64,000 bases of DNA from Thelephora terrestris (Eukaryota; Basidiomycota; Agaricomycetes; Thelephorales; Thelephoraceae): assembly GCA_015956445.1 (NCBI GenBank), contig WIUZ02000020.1, positions 124,001-188,000 of the forward strand, given 5' to 3'. Shown piece by piece: positions 12,222-25,047 of the stretch (position 1 is its first letter; each line of letters begins with the position of its first letter). Made by a program: the position numbers and the translations under genes. Below the pieces are notes generated by a model. The model saw only the letters and a program-made list of their open reading frames with translations, was not told the DNA's origin and ran no database searches.

Positions 12222-14612
12222 ATGCAACCCGAATCTGACGACCTGCGCCCTGGCTCATCCCTGGGCTCCGCGATGGGCCACACCACCGCGACCCACAAGC
12301 ACAAGTCCCCGATGCGCAGGCTCATCCACGGACTCAAGAGGCTCAACAGCTACTCCAATGAAAATTCAGATAGCTCCGACGAGGATGAACGTTCCAACGC
12401 ACCTGGCGATGGTAGAGACGGAACCGAAGAATTCGTAGAGAGGCATCGCGTTCAGGAGATTCGCTTCAACTACGAAAGTCAGTCCCCTTGTTTCCTCCAT
12501 TTTTCAGTCTTCTGATCAAAGCGCCAGGTTTACGAGCTCGAAAGATGTTTTTCCTCACCCTCGCCAAATGCCTCCTTAAATTCGGTGCACCCTCACATCG
12601 AGTTGGTTCGCAGCTCAACGATATCGCGGAGACGCTTCTCTTAAATTACACCCTCTTGCATCTTCCGGGAGTCATGGTCATCTCTTTCCGTGACTCCACC
12701 ACCGGCACAAATGAGGTCCACATCGTCCGTGCTGCTGGCAGGGTCGCCCTATCTGTTCTCGAAAAGGTCTACATTATCTTCCACTACGTTAACGAGGACG
12801 AGATGCTTCCTTCCGAGGCCACGACACAACTGGAGGAACTTTTGGCCGCCCCACCGATTTACCCACTCTGGCTCAGATGCGTATTGAGTTTCATGAGCGC
12901 AACTTTGATCTGTTCCTTGGCGTTCGCAGGCAGCATCTTGGACTGTGTCGTGGGCGGAACGTTTGCCTGTGGCTTACAATTCTTGGGCCTCAAAGGAGCG
13001 AGTAGCAGTGCTATCTATGCCAACGTCTATGAGTGCGTGGGCTTGACTCTTTCGGACTGTGCGATCCCCATACCCAACCTAGGGTAACCGGATGCGTCTT
13101 GGTCTCGTTCATCGCGCGCCTACTTGCCTCCCTTCATGGAAGACTTTTCTGTTACAATGCTGTGGCGTCGGCCGCCATCACCGTCATTCTCCCTGGATTT
13201 ACCATTCGTGAGTAAACGCTGTCATTAGACAACCGCTCGCCATATTGAGCGTCTGTGCAGTAACCGCTGCCTTAGAAACTTCCTCCAAGAACATCACATG
13301 TGGCGCCGTGCGTCTCGTCTACGCCATCATTTACACCTTTATCCTCGTAAATCCTTGCTCTTCCCATCCTGTACCTCGGCTGACCGTTATCGGACAGGGT
13401 TTTGGACTGACCGTCGGCTCCGAGTTTTATCTTCTCTTCAACGAATCGGCCGCAACTGACACGGACGGGCTTGCCGTCACCCGCACGATCGAGTACCTCA
13501 CCGGCTTCTTTACCCCCCTGAATGTTAGTATGACAGGCGCTGAGCCGAACCAAAGAGGTTTTGGGGTCAGCTTGGAGATCGCATTGCCTCCGCCTGAGGC
13601 TATGCATATGGTCAAAGGCGGGTGCTATTTCAGGTGCCTCACTCGCCGACCATTAACGTTTGTGTTTGTTCTACGTTTTCAGGATGCTATAGGGACCCTT
13701 CTTGGACCTGGTGGCGTAAACCTCTCCCCCCTTACACGCTGTTTTTCCTCGTTCCCATTTACTCCTTTCTCGGCACGATGGCAAACTTACAGTCGTACCA
13801 CAGCCGCCATACCCCCGTGATGGTGAGTGCTCACATGCCCATCTCAGTTATGCTTCCCCGCTCCATTCCGTCCGTCGTTCTCCATTCATCATTTCACTTT
13901 TTCGTGATTGAACGGTCGTGAATGTTGGACGTCCATCGGCTCCAGGTCAGCTCCAGGTCCTTTCCGAATGCGCCACCCGCTTGGATCTGATCGATGCTAT
14001 TGGTCGAGAGCATCTGTTTTTATTGTTTCCTTATCTGGCTGTTCCTTAATGCTCACGCTTCGACCGTTTACCCACCGGCCGTTGGGTGGCTGTGGGTTTC
14101 CAGATCGTGTTTTCGTGCCTTGCGTATACCGCGAACAAAGGGGCGTCGGTGATCTCTGATAGGGTATACGTGTCGTCATCGGTCGGGGCGTTGGTCGTCG
14201 GAATTTGTGGGAACGTTTATGGAAGGTTCTCAAGGGGCGGGTCGTATACCAGTGCCGTGCCGGGCTTGATGTTTTTGGTTCCGGTGAGCGCTCTTCCCAT
14301 CCATCAGCCTTCCCCGCCCACAACTCGGTTAACCCACACCCGCTACATCCGCCTCGGTACACTCGTGTGTTACATGCCGACTGACGATGATCTCATCCGG
14401 TTTTGCAATGTTAGTCGGCGTTAGGTCTCGATGGTGGGCTGCTCTCACCGTACGCTTCGAACGCGACGGCGGAATCCGCGTACATGGGATCTTTTTCGTT
14501 GGGGTTGAGGATGATCCAGGTCTCGGTCGGGATAACCATCGGGTTGTTCATCAGCCAGATCGCGGTGTTTTCGGTTAAGAGGGAGGATAAGGTCATCGCT
14601 GTTGCCGCTTGA
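12222..14612 (+). CDS. PRM10: Prm10/ThrE-like multi-pass membrane protein (DUF1212 and ThrE-2 family)
   Basis: The predicted product matches fungal pheromone-regulated membrane protein 10, related to bacterial threonine/serine exporters. It starts MQPESDDLRPG, with a charged cytosolic region (SNENSDSSDEDERS) and then the conserved core: CLLKFGAPSHRVGSQL, LPGVMVISF, then VHIVRAAGRVALSVLEKVY. Hydrophobic segments follow at roughly CVLSFMSATLICSLAF, VTGCVLVSFIARLLASL and AASAAITVILPGFTI-like stretches. A further block has GFGLTVGSEFYLLF, then WWRKPLPPYTLFFLVPIYSF. The C-terminal half has FSCLAYTANKGASVIS, GALVVGICGNVYGRFSRG and SAVPGLMFLVP. It ends with GITIGLFISQIAVFSVKRED and a TGA at 14610-14612. 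Introns of about 50 bases join the exons. The substrate is not known, and regulation by pheromone is known only for the yeast member. Confidence 0.8.
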
Positions 14613-16357
14613 TGTTTCGCGGGGTGAATTACCTTTTTTGCGGCGCGGGTCCCGTGGCGAGCCGTGGGATTGTCGAATTGTATGTACTGTATGTATCGCC
14701 TTCATTGGTAATGTTGATAGCTGTTGAGGGTGAACTTCACCGGCTCGGCTTCTTTGAACTCTTCGACAAACCGGGTTGTATATAGGCCAATCTGAATACG
14801 GTGGATACAAGGATAGAGCAGGCATGTAGAAATTGGTGCCCAATGAGAAGCGGACGGGCACTGTAATCGTAAACCACGCCCAGAAGGGCTGTGATCCATT
14901 GAATAACAGGGGTGTAAACCTGTCCGTCAAACCCATCTCAAGGTCTGAACGGGAGTCGAGTTGTAGCACGTTGACAAATCAGCAATCCGGGGGGCCAGGA
15001 GCCCCTTGCCGCTAGCGCGGCGAGAAACTCAGGGCTTCGTGGGCTTCACTAAGCATTGCGAGCAAATAGCGGCCGCCGTTTCCTGCAGGTTAGTCCTCAG
15101 TGCCAGTGCGCAAACGAAACAGAGCCGGAATTCCGACAAACCCACCCACGTGGCGCGGGCAAAGTTGCGCTGTTGCACACGTTAGGGTATTTTGTGGCCA
15201 CGTTTTTTGCACGATTCCGGTCGGAGATCTGACAAGGAGAGGTACTGAAGATCCTAAGATGAGGGCGGTCCTTGCTAGTTGGCGCAGGCGGACACGCGGT
15301 GGAGGATTCACCGATCGCGGCAAAGATTCCAGGATGCCGCGGGCCGCTGGGCGCTTCGTCCCAGGGCGTAACTTCCAGTTGTACTTCTCCGTTCGTGGTG
15401 AGTTATCCCTCCCCTCCTTACAAACTCGCCTCTTACCGACATGGGCAAAGGGATTAGTACGGCGTGGTCGGGCATGCGTAAGCGCGCGACGTCGCGCAGG
15501 AGACAGAAGTACGTACAACCGCACGCGAGCAGGAATTTCATGAATTGGGTGGCGCGTGTCGTGAGTTCGGGAATCTGAACGCCAGGGTCTTATCGTCCAG
15601 TGTCCAACGGCAAGGGGGATATTCCCGACCGCTCAAGGAGATTGCTGTGGTTTTTGAAGCATGGGCTAGATGGCAGTTTTGTTCGGGAGATGGAATCGTT
15701 CAGACGGTTTGCGGGGGAGCTAGCTTGGCGTACCGGTGAGACTCCCAACGTGTCCCATGATATGGGAGGTATTGCGGGTTACGACGTCGGATTAATGATC
15801 ATCTCAGTGCGGATAAACGGCAGAGTGTGAACTAGTATTGCTCTCTCCAGTCTTCATCCGTACACGCAGCTAAAACATTTCGAAGGGTTATTTCAAAAGT
15901 TACGGGTATGAGGTTAGATCAACTATTGTCCGTTCCGTGGGATCTGTATTGGTAATAAACACCGCGAAATGGGTCGCTGATGCTCCAAGTAGCGTGCACT
16001 AGAATTACGGCGGAAGGAAAAGGGGTGCAGGAAGAGGGATTGAACGTGGTGATGGGAAGAAGCTTATGCCCAGGGTTTCCAACAATGGGATATGCTGAGA
16101 AATGGCTGAGAAGCCGATGGGCGAAAGATGCGATGAATGTGTTTTGCTTGGTAAGAGGAGTTTGCGGGGACGTGGGGTCGCCACTCCTGTGCGTTTGTGT
16201 ATGGCAGGGAGAAGGTGGTAATTATTGGTCGAGTAGAGAGCGTACTCCACCTGGTGAATCCGTTGTACGAAGGAAAACACCAAGGAAAGAAGTGAATATA
16301 GCCAGGGGAGAAGTCCTGAGCTACCCCCACCAATGACATCGGTGTTTTGGGCCAGGT
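14613..16357. other. Stretch without a recognisable gene
   Basis: The 1.7 kb between two convergent gene ends (Prm10-like + and HRT3 -) holds overlapping open frames on both strands near 15090-15543 and 15980-16339. None shows a known domain or splice-supported extension. The longest, about 145 residues on either strand, are Arg-rich mirror frames, as expected of GC-rich non-coding DNA. I see no inverted repeats marking a mobile element. Confidence 0.45.
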
Positions 16358-17580
16358 TTAATACCCGTACGATCTGACCTTGCTGAACGTGAACTGGGTC
16401 TTTTCCTGATTAATCGAAACCGGAACCATCTCTCCACTCTCCACGTGCACAGAATCGTACGCAAGGATGGTCAACCGATTCCACCTCCCCAACGGGCGCG
16501 AGGCCAACTGAAGCGTCATCTGGAACACGTAAGGCATAGTTGAGAATCCGGTCGGGTCCGCAAGAGAGGTGATGTACACGACGGAATCGTGGAGTTCCCA
16601 GAATCCCAGGTATAGGCCTTTCATTTTGAGAGACGGACTGAGGGCTGGGATGATTTCGCGGGGAGGAGTTTGGTCAGAGGTGAGGAGGGAAACCACGGTT
16701 CCGTCTGGGAAGAAACGGAGGTAGCGATGGTAGATTATTTCGTGAGTGACGGTTATCCAGGCGTTCTCTGAGAGACCTGGTCGGAGGTACCTGCAGACTG
16801 CAATGTAAACGCCGTCGAGCCGGACGCGGGGGGTTTCAATGTACAGACGACGGAAGTCTACTCCGTAGGTCTTGACGAGATCGAGGATAGCCTCGGGGTA
16901 TGGGATCTGGGGTGGTTTGTAACCGAGCACGACGAAATCCCTGATAGAAACAAACAACGAAGCGGACATGGTTGAGAATTGAGCGGACAATAAAATTATG
17001 AAAAAGATTGTGATTACCTCCATATCGTGGAATCTAGAGTAAGAATACGAGCCTTTCGACTGATAGAAGCGAACCGCTCGATGGTTCCGTGGTCAAGGAA
17101 CCTGAGGATGTAAACGAGGAGTTCGTCCGGGATGCTAGTTATGTGTATGGGTTCCGTTTCTTCCTCGCGCTCGAATGTTAGGGATTGCGGGAAGCCCTGG
17201 ACGATCTTAGATATGAAGCTCTCTGGGATGGCGCTCAGTCCATGTGTATCCTGCGAGATGTGTAGACGAAAGAGCAGGTCGACGATGGTCGTCTACGCAG
17301 AACTTCGTTAGCATCATAAAGCCAGCAACGTTTATTCGACCAGGCTCACAAAACTGTCCTGAGCCCTAGGTAATTCCTCGGCCGTGTAATGTTCACCGGC
17401 TGGTGCTCCATCCTTTGAGTCGAGTAGGACGGAGGAACTGTTTGTCGCTTCGGCGCGGTTGTGGAGTGCAACTGCCTGTCTCCAGTCATTTCTAAACCTA
17501 GTGAGCTCGTCTGGCTCCTGGGAGTCGTTCTGGAGTGGGGCGGGCACAGAGGAGGAGGATGAGGGTTGAGGATAAGTCAT
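16358..17580 (-). CDS. HRT3: F-box protein Hrt3/Pof7 (FBXO9-like) of SCF ubiquitin ligases
   Basis: The protein should act as a substrate adaptor in an SCF ubiquitin ligase. The start is taken at ATG 17578-17580 (MTYPQPSSSSSVP), because the upstream in-frame extension is poor. A helical N-terminal block (FRNDWRQAVALHNRAE) is followed by the F-box IPDELLVYILRFLDHGTIE. The family's hallmark C-terminal region follows: YGVDFRRLYIETPRVRLDGV, YHRYLRFFPDGTVVSLLTSD and PLGRWNRLTI. It ends FSKVRSYGY before the stop. At least two introns are needed; one has donor GTAATC just after the codon pair for TIWR and rejoins at DFVVLGYKPP. The YHRYLRFFPDGT motif is diagnostic of Hrt3/FBXO9. Its start lies 157 bases from the divergent DnaJ gene, so the two share a promoter region. 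Confidence 0.85.
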
Positions 17581-17737
17581 GACTTGACCGGTCCCGAGCC
17601 CTGCGTGCGGCTGCCCTTCGATCAATCGACAGTAACGCCTAGAAACGCTCAAAGGGACCATCAAATCCCACAGCACATACCGACACCACCTCCTCCACGT
17701 AAGCTCCCTCGCCGCTCTCTACCGCGAGTGACGCAGA

Positions 17738-19208
17738 ATGGAAGGAAACAAAGACGAAGCTTTACGTTGCCTTTCGATTGCTCAGAAACACAGGATTTCC
17801 GGGAACTACACCTCAGCCAGGAAGTTCATTCAAAAATCGCTGGCTCTGTTCGCCACGCCTGAAGCAGAGAAGTTGGCGCAAATCATAGAATCTGAAGCTT
17901 CTGCATCTACTTCTACTTCTACCTCCAAGGGTACGGAGGGAGCTACCAAGGCAACTGGGACGGAACAACATCCTTCCGCAGGCGGCACGCACCATCGGCA
18001 TCCGAATGGGAACGCTTCTACGAGTGGTTCAGCCAAAAGCTCGTCATCAAGTAATGAGAAGAAGAGGGATTATACCCCCGACCAGCTGGCGGTGGTCAAA
18101 CGAGTTAGGGCGTGTGAGCTGACGGAGTACTACGGGATCTTGGAGCTGAAGAAGGATTGCGAGGAAGCGGAGGTCAAGAAGGCTTACCGGAAGGTTCGTG
18201 ATTAAGAGTTAATTGGGTGTTTTGTGTTTATTTGGGATGTCTGGGTAGCTCGCGCTGGCTCTGCATCCCGATAAGAACGGTGCCCCGGGCGCTGACGAGG
18301 CTTTCAAGAGTATGTTTCCTGGGAATTTTCGCCGAGTTTCGCGGACTGACGTCCACGGGTTATTTAGTGGTATCCAAGGCATTTCAAGTGCTGTCGGATT
18401 CGAACATGAGAGCGGCATACGACAGACATGGTGCAGATCCGGAATCGCGGTTCAGTGGAATGTCGTCATCTTCTGCTCGTGGTCCCAGCTTCCACCCGCA
18501 TTCGTTCGGGGGTAACGGTTTCGAGACGGAGATCAGCCCAGAGGAACTCTTCAACATGTTCTTCGGCGGCGGAAGTATGGGTGGTGGAGGATTCGGTGGA
18601 CCAGGTGCGTAATGGCTCATCTCGTCTTTCACCATTGCAGATCCTCACTTTTTCCAGTTTTCACGGCCTCATTTGGTGGCCCAGGTATGACATTTACGAC
18701 CGGTCAAACCCGGAGGCGTCAAGGGCAGCAACAACAACAGCGGGCTGGTGGCACACGTGGACTCCTGCTGCAGCTCGCTCCCATACTAATTTTGTTCCTA
18801 TTTTCGATCCTTTCCGCATTACCCAACATCTTCACCACGCCACCGACACCAGAACCGCGATTCGCGTTTACCCCTTCGGCACGATACAACACCGAAAGGG
18901 CAACGATACCCCTCGGGGTAAAATACCACGTTAACAGCCAGGAGTTCATGTCTCACCCCATTGCGGCGGAAATTGCTCGAGATGATACAAAAAGGGGACC
19001 ACAACTTTCAAGATTTGAAGAGAATATTGAGAAGGCGTTCACCCGAGATCTCATCACGAAGTGTCATTTTGCGATCGACCGAAAACACCGGCGAAAGGAG
19101 GAGCTAATTGGTATGTTCGGGTTTGGGACTGACTGGGAGAAGGTCAGGGAGATTGACAAGGAACCGTTGGAGGCGTGTGACCGGCTAAAGCAACTGGGCA
19201 TATCCTGA
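17738..19208 (+). CDS. ER-membrane J-domain co-chaperone (DNAJB12/Hlj1-like, with DUF1977)
   Basis: This is a type of Hsp40 anchored in the endoplasmic reticulum membrane that recruits Hsp70 for protein quality control. The N-terminus has a helical repeat (DEALRCLSIAQKHRISGNYT), then a Ser/Thr-rich linker. The J domain runs from TEYYGILELKKDCEEAEVK across an intron to LALALHPDKNGAPG, with the HPD motif intact, and on to AFQVLSDSNMRAAYDRHG. A Gly/Phe-rich segment (NMFFGGGSMGGGGFGGPG) follows. One membrane span, LLLQLAPILILFLFSIL, is followed by the DUF1977-type tail (GVKYHVNSQEF, CHFAIDRKHRRKEEL, ACDRLKQLGIS). The order of these parts is exactly that of DNAJB12/14 proteins. The stop is at 19206-19208. 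Confidence 0.88.
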
Positions 19209-19322
19209 TTTTTTGTTACTTGTCTTCCTTCGGCTGCGTTTGCTTATCCTATAATGATGGTCGGGTGGGCAGCGCGTGTATAGAAACTATTGACTGGATT
19301 CTAAACAGGAGAGACAGTGCAA

Positions 19323-19616
19323 TCACGATTGCTCAGCCTTCTTGGCTTGTTCGAGCCTGTAGTAGAATTCTTCATGTTTCTGGACTGGAAGGGAGTCAGA
19401 TGGTTTTTCGGGGGGAAAGAAAGAGACGGTGTTGCTTACAGCTCTTGAGGTGAACACCGTACCTGTGCGTTGTGTCAGAATGTTTCGACTCGGTGGAAGA
19501 CGGGTCGAAAACACAAACCAGTAAGCGTATCCAGCACCGATTCCGAGGCCGAGGGCAGTGGTGAGGTCGACCCAGAAGCGTTTTCTGAGTTTTCCGGTGA
19601 TGGGAGCAATGGCCAT
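19323..19616 (-). CDS. COX9: Cytochrome c oxidase subunit 9 (Cox7a family), 62 residues
   Basis: This is a small nuclear-encoded subunit of mitochondrial complex IV. Exons 19616-19490 and 19384-19323 join through a 105-base intron to a 62-residue protein. It begins MAIAPITGKLRKRFWVDLTT, has one membrane helix (ALGLGIGAGYAYWFVF) and ends RLPPIQKHEEFYYRLEQAKK plus AEQS. The family's usual features are all seen: the MAIAPITG start, the single span and the xRxxYYxxLE tail. Length fits the 55-65 residues usual in fungi. Its start lies 286 bases from that of the divergent PP2A subunit gene. Confidence 0.88.
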   Translation of the reverse strand: MAIAPITGKLRKRFWVDLTTALGLGIGAGYAYWFVFSTRLPPSRNILTQRTGTVFTSRAVSNTVSFFPPEKPSDSLPVQKHEEFYYRLEQAKKAEQS

Positions 19617-19902
19617 TTAGTGAGCGAGGGAGGAGAGGATGACGGAGGCGGTTCTGTTCGAATGGAGTGTTCTGCGAGGTGTTGCGTCGAGGTCGGTCCG
19701 GGCGGGTTTGTGAGGTTCAGCCACTGAAGACAAATAAGAGCACATAGGACCTGCCTAATCGGGAATTGCCCTTCAGTCAGGGTGACATAGTTAGGGATCG
19801 CATACCTCACCTCACTTGGTATCTTACCTCCACGTCCTTGCACCTCGCGCGAGCCTTGCCTTTTCTTTCCGAATATTCACCAATTTTAACCTGCGATAAA
19901 TC

Positions 19903-21714
19903 ATGGATTCCGACTCGTCAGGCGGCTGGAGATTCGCTCAGTGTTTCGGAGACAAGGGTGAGGTCGAGGACATCACCGAAGGTCGGGTTGTCTGCTTTCT
20001 TTACCCCCTCAACGACGCTCATTGCATAGGCGCGGAGTACAGCCGATGTTATCTCGACTGTTGAATTTGATTCAACGGGTAACTACCTTGCGACCGGAGA
20101 TAAAGGTGGTCGAGTCGTTCTGTTTGAGCGTAACGAGCAGGTCCGCCCCCCTTCCTCACTCTGTCCGTCCGCATCGCAAAGAGCGGGCTGGATCCCATCG
20201 CTCAATCAACCCTCTCCATCTCTCTTGTAGAAGAAGAACTGCGAATACAAGTTTTACACAGAGTTCCAATCACATGAGCCTGAGTTCGATTATCTCAAGT
20301 CGCTCGAGATCGAGGAGAAGATTAACAAGATCAAGTGGTGCAAACGGCAGAATTCTGCCCACTTCTTGCTGTCCACTAACGGTGCGTGCCCGCCAGCATG
20401 TTGCGCCACTTCTCCGGAAGAGATCGACCGGAATGCTTATCTTGGAACCTCCCCCAGACAAGACCATCAAACTATGGAAAGTTTTCGAAAAATCCCTCCG
20501 TGTTGTGTCTGAATCCAACCATTGGGATGGTCAAAGAAACTTACCAACACCGCTATCTCCCATGCATCTCCGGCTTCCAAAGATGACACAGCAAGACAAT
20601 ATAATCGCCGCCGTGCCTCGCAAGGTTTATGCCAACGCTCACGCATACCACATCCATTCAATCTCTATCAATTCTGATCAAGAGACGTACATCTCTGCCG
20701 ATGATCTTCGGATAAACCTCTGGAACCTTAACATTAGTGACCAGAGCTTCAGTAAGTGGAGCCATGTCGTTGACCCGCAATTTCCTCTTATGGTGTGTTC
20801 ATAGACATCGTCGATATCAAACCTGTGAATATGGAGGAGCTGACCGAAGTCATCACTTCTTCCGAGTTCCACCCCACCCATTGCAACCTTTTTATGTACT
20901 CGAGTTCGAAGAGCAACATCAAACTCGCCGACATGCGTGACGCAGCGCTTTGCGACCGGCACGCCAAGAGTGAGCTCTTCTACTCAATTTACCCAAGCCA
21001 GGGTTGCGATCCCTTGGTGTCGAACGTCTAATTATCATCTACGTCTGTCTAGGCTTTGAGGAGGAAGAAGACCCGACCAATAGATCATTCTTTTCCGAGA
21101 TTATCTCTTCGATCTCGGACGTCAAGTTCAGTCACGACGGGCGGTACATCCTCTCGCGAGATTATCTGTCGCTCAAGATTTGGGACATCAACATGGACTC
21201 GAGGCCGGTGAAGACGATCCCTATTCATGATCATCTAAGGGGGAAGCTGTGTGATCTTTATGAGAACGATTGCATCTTCGACAAGTTCGAGTGCACTTGG
21301 TCCGGCACAGATTCGTACGTACATCTCCCGAAGGAAATTTTCACCTTGTAACGCGAAATATGTCTAGGCACGTGCTTACGGGCTCTTACCACAACTACTT
21401 CCGAATATTCGACGTGGAATCGCTGAGCGATGTTGTGTTGCAAGCGGACAAGTCGGCGTTCAAGCAGAAGAAGATTGGCGGGCCGCTCCCGGGAAATAAA
21501 GTGGGAACTAAGAATGGGACGAGGGGGCTGAGGGACGCGATGCAGATGGAGACTTTGGACTTCCACAAGAAGATTCTGCACGCGAGCTGGCACCCGAGGG
21601 AGAACACCATTGCGGTACGTTCCGTGCTGCCGTTTTATGTGCGGATTGTAGACGCTGACTTTACTCTTCCAGATTGCTGCAACGAACAACTTGTTCCTAT
21701 ACAGCGCTGCGTAA
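19903..21714 (+). CDS. CDC55: PP2A regulatory B subunit, PR55/Cdc55 family WD-repeat protein
   Basis: The protein directs protein phosphatase 2A to substrates in mitosis and morphogenesis. The ATG at 19903-19905 begins [19 protein letters not shown]. After introns the family sequence continues [33 protein letters not shown] and [22 protein letters not shown]-type repeats follow: [60 protein letters not shown] and [14 protein letters not shown]. An insert with [17 protein letters not shown] is also present. The C-terminus is [12 protein letters not shown] before TAA 21712-21714, the family's usual end. Eight or so introns are needed and no break was seen. PR55 is highly conserved, so the call is firm. 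Confidence 0.93.
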
Positions 21715-22950
21715 GGTTCGTTATGGTCTCGGTCGAGGCTGATTTTCCAGTTGTGTCGTCGTCGTCACCTGTTCTTTTCCATTCTTCGATACATCCTTCG
21801 GTTCCTGGTCGAGCATACTTTTACATCACTGCCATTTCCCACCGTCCGTACTCTTTCGCTCGTTCCAGATTAAGTCCTCGCCTACCCCATATTTATGCGT
21901 CGCACACATGACACTTCTGAACCCTCGTCCTCCCCATTTTCTTGTTCTAGACCACTCCCCTTCACTCACTTCGTCTCACCCCTCACCCTCCCTGTCCCCA
22001 TCCTCATCACCACGCGTTCATAATCCCCAGTGCAGAGTCCTTCGGTTGACTTGACGAGAAGTTAGAAAAGAAGAATTAAAATAAGAAGTCACAATCCCTT
22101 GGAGCACTTTCTGGAAGATTACAAGGGCTGCTAGAGCCGCAGAAGCGTCCAAGAGGTTGCAACCGTGGGAGTTTTCATGACCACTTAAAAAAATTTGCCC
22201 GATCATCGACCTGTCTCGTCCGCCTTTTCCCAATCCACGCCGTTACTGTACGACAATTGATTCCCGTGGCCTTCCCCTATGAACTTTGACCACGGACATG
22301 AACTCTGCGCTTGCGGACTTGGGTCCCAATCGCGACGGCACTCCACGCTTCGTTATCAACTTTTCCTTTCTCTTTCTTTCTCTCCGCGCTCAATTTCTTT
22401 GGCCTCTTTCTGCCCGGACAGCCTCGAATATACCCCCACGCTGTTAACCGGTTCTGGTGAATGGCCTATAGTGAAAACCATAGGTGATTGAGAAGTGAGG
22501 TACTCTCCAGGAGGGTTTCCCTTTCCTGGAAATGAGGATTAATCATGGTTTTTTTTCACCTAACATGCTACATACTGGACATTTTTGTGATGTGGTTACT
22601 TTTGACTATGGATGTTTATTAATTTATTGCTGATTCTGGTGGTTATTTGGTTATCTCCTTCTCCAAGCGAGGATTGAGGTTTTTTATTTGCGGAGTGAAC
22701 CAGGCCAACATGCCCATCCCCCCCCCCATTAAATATTCAATCATCACAGGACATCCTGTAGGTGATCTATATGCACATCGAGCGTAATGGTGAGAACAAT
22801 ATTGGAAAGTTGCTTAACCATAGCTCGTTTATCCAACTGATGACTTTGGATTAAGTACTATCCCTAAGCACAGGTATACCTCAGTATATTCCCAAGTGCC
22901 ATAAAAGGCCCACGGTCCAGCAATTATCTGTGCAGCGCACATCATCTACA
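21715..22950. other. Intergenic region between convergent CDC55 and NUP53
   Basis: The 1.2 kb holds pyrimidine-rich stretches (near 22360-22385) and AT-rich DNA (22540-22700), fitting 3' untranslated regions of two convergent genes. No gene, repeat pair or RNA gene was recognised. Confidence 0.5.
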
Positions 22951-24347
22951 CTACCAACCGAATAAGATCTCTGACACCTGTCCAAACATACCCTTGTTCG
23001 TGGGCAGTGGGGGGCCCTGTGGCTGGGTTTTGGTAGGATCTGTCGGTGTGTTGCGTACGCTTGAAGCGCCAGCCCGCCTGAAGGCTGCACCAGATGGCGC
23101 TAGCTTCATCGGCGTGCCAAAGGCAGGAGCGTTCGAGAACCCACCCGGCGATGGCGAGTTGATGGGGGCTGGGAACCCATCGTCCACAGACATGGAGGTA
23201 TCTACTTGAAGGTCGCTTGGAGCTTGGCTTTGGTTATCGAAAATTCCACCACGAATCAGTGGTTGCCCAAGGACAGACTCTGCGAGTTGGGGGTCCTGAT
23301 AGCACGTCAGTACATAGAACGTGATCCGTAGTACTGGTACAACTTACCGCCCACTTGACCCCAATCATCCAAGTGCCCCCGATGACTTCGCCGTTCTTTC
23401 TTACAGCCCTAAGGGCGTCCCCCGGGTTCTTGAATCCCAACTTGAAACAGTTGGTTATTTGCGAATGAGGCGTGGCGTCAGTCGTCTCGTTTGCGAGTGA
23501 CTTGAAGTACTCTAGTGTAGCGGTATGCTTGTCCGGCGGATAGCCGAACACAACGACGTACAGCGGTTGGGAGTCTGGCCCTTGGGACCTTGGAGTCTGT
23601 GGAGACAAGGCAGAATCTTGCAACGGTACAGACTGTGGTCTGGACGGCGCTGATGAACGATGGAGGTGGGACGCGAACATGTTCTAAGAGGCATCAGCTT
23701 ACCCCGCAAGAGGCAACGTGGTTTTGAAACATACCCTTGCTTGGAATCGCGACTGAGATGAGTCTGGCGGAATCTCATTCATCAGGTCATTAACGGTGGT
23801 GACAGGCGGCGCATCTTCATCAGGTCGAGAGGTCCTGGACCAAGTTCAATCAATCACTCGAGGAAACTCAAGTACGACTAATGTGATTCGTACCTCGACT
23901 TCTCGAACATCGAGTCCGTCCCAAAATCCGAGGTCGTGCTCCGCGCCAGCGCATAGTTCATCTTGGCTTTCGTAGGGATAATCGGCGCGTCGTCGTATCT
24001 TTGCCCACTTTGAGGAACATTCTATTAAGGCGTATGGGTGAGCTTTCGGCTGGGTGACAAAGGTGGCGACTTCATATACATTCGAAGTGCTCGCAGACTG
24101 CACCAGAGTGTCAGTTTCTCGACGGCTGGCTACCACAGAGTCCGAGACATACCATCAGGTAACCAGCTTGATACTGAGGCCTTGCCTGGTTCAGAGACTG
24201 GTTTAATGAGTCAGAAAGAGAGCCATAGGCGTTACTGCTTGTGCTGTGGCTCCACGGGCTAGGATTAGAGCCGCTCGTGGAAGTTGACATCCCTGGCGTG
24301 CCGAACGTAGAGCTATGCATATCTCGCTGCGAAGTCGAGTGGTTCAT
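22951..24347 (-). CDS. NUP53: Nucleoporin Nup53/Nup35-type with RRM fold
   Basis: This is a scaffold nucleoporin of the nuclear pore inner ring. The start is ATG 24345-24347 (NHSTSQRDMHSSTFGTPG), giving a Ser/Gly-rich disordered N-terminus. The middle has VTTVNDLMNEIPPDSSQSRF and the MPPN-type RRM: PLYVVVFGYPPDKHTATLEY, then CFKLGFKNPGDALRAVRKNG and GGTWMIGVKWA. After an intron come DPQLAESVLGQPLIRGG and a Pro/Ser-rich tail. The last residues, GMFGQVSEILFGW, form the amphipathic membrane-binding helix expected at the end of Nup53. Introns of about 50-60 bases separate the parts. No frameshift is needed. Confidence 0.9.
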
Positions 24348-25047
24348 CACAGGAACTGAGGAAGGAACGCGAAGCGTTTGTGGGCGGCACGTGACTTGAA
24401 AGTGCTTGATTGACCGTTGACGGTCTTGCGCAACCGGCCGACCGACTGAGTCAATAACGACAGCCTATGGCATGCGCTCCAGGACCATGCTGTTCAACGC
24501 ATACAGCAGGTCCATTTCGTTTCCGAAGATCCGGAGCCTTTTATTCCACGATCTCCACATTAAATTACCGAGGGGATCCGACCTAGCAGTCTGAGGTCAG
24601 TCTCTGTTAGCAGTTTTTAACCGGTCCATATCTTGGATCTAACAGACAGAGCATTCGGTGGACCCGGGCCATCATCGGTTTCACCGCATCCGGTCTTCTC
24701 TTCTACTTGCCCAACGGTTCCGTTCTATCACGGCTGCCCAATCCGTATCCCCCTCACCATTCACGATCCGCCCTGACTTGAACACAGAAAGCACCCCGTG
24801 AAATCAGGGGAGCGATTCTGGCGTACGTCTGCCATACGATCTACACTGGCTTCTCCCCGCGGCGCCAAGATTGCGACTCGTTGCCAATGCCGAGGGTTTC
24901 TCGGATTCTGTGAAGCGCAGAAACTTTCACAGTTTGGTCGCCGAGGCCCTGGTTGATAAGGCGGCGTAGCTCGGCAGGGTATGTGTGTTGAACTTAAGCT
25001 GGGCGTTGGAGTGGTCGATGTAACGCAATGCAACAATTCTATCAGTT
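24348..25047. other. Intergenic stretch upstream of NUP53, one weak small-protein candidate
   Basis: The NUP53 promoter should lie here. At about 24652-24780 (+) a frame reads SIRWTRAIIGFTASGLLFYL and continues to a stop after a Pro-rich end. It could be the last exon of a small one-span membrane protein starting near MLFNAYSRS (about 24489). The join is not convincing and no family was recognised. Confidence 0.25.

Noticed and set aside
15090-15543. Overlapping open frames of about 145 codons on both strands
   Set aside because: They are mirror frames in GC-rich DNA with no domain or splice support.
22540-22720. AT-rich, T-run DNA as a replication origin
   Set aside because: It fits 3' ends of two convergent genes, and no origin consensus can be judged in this fungus.
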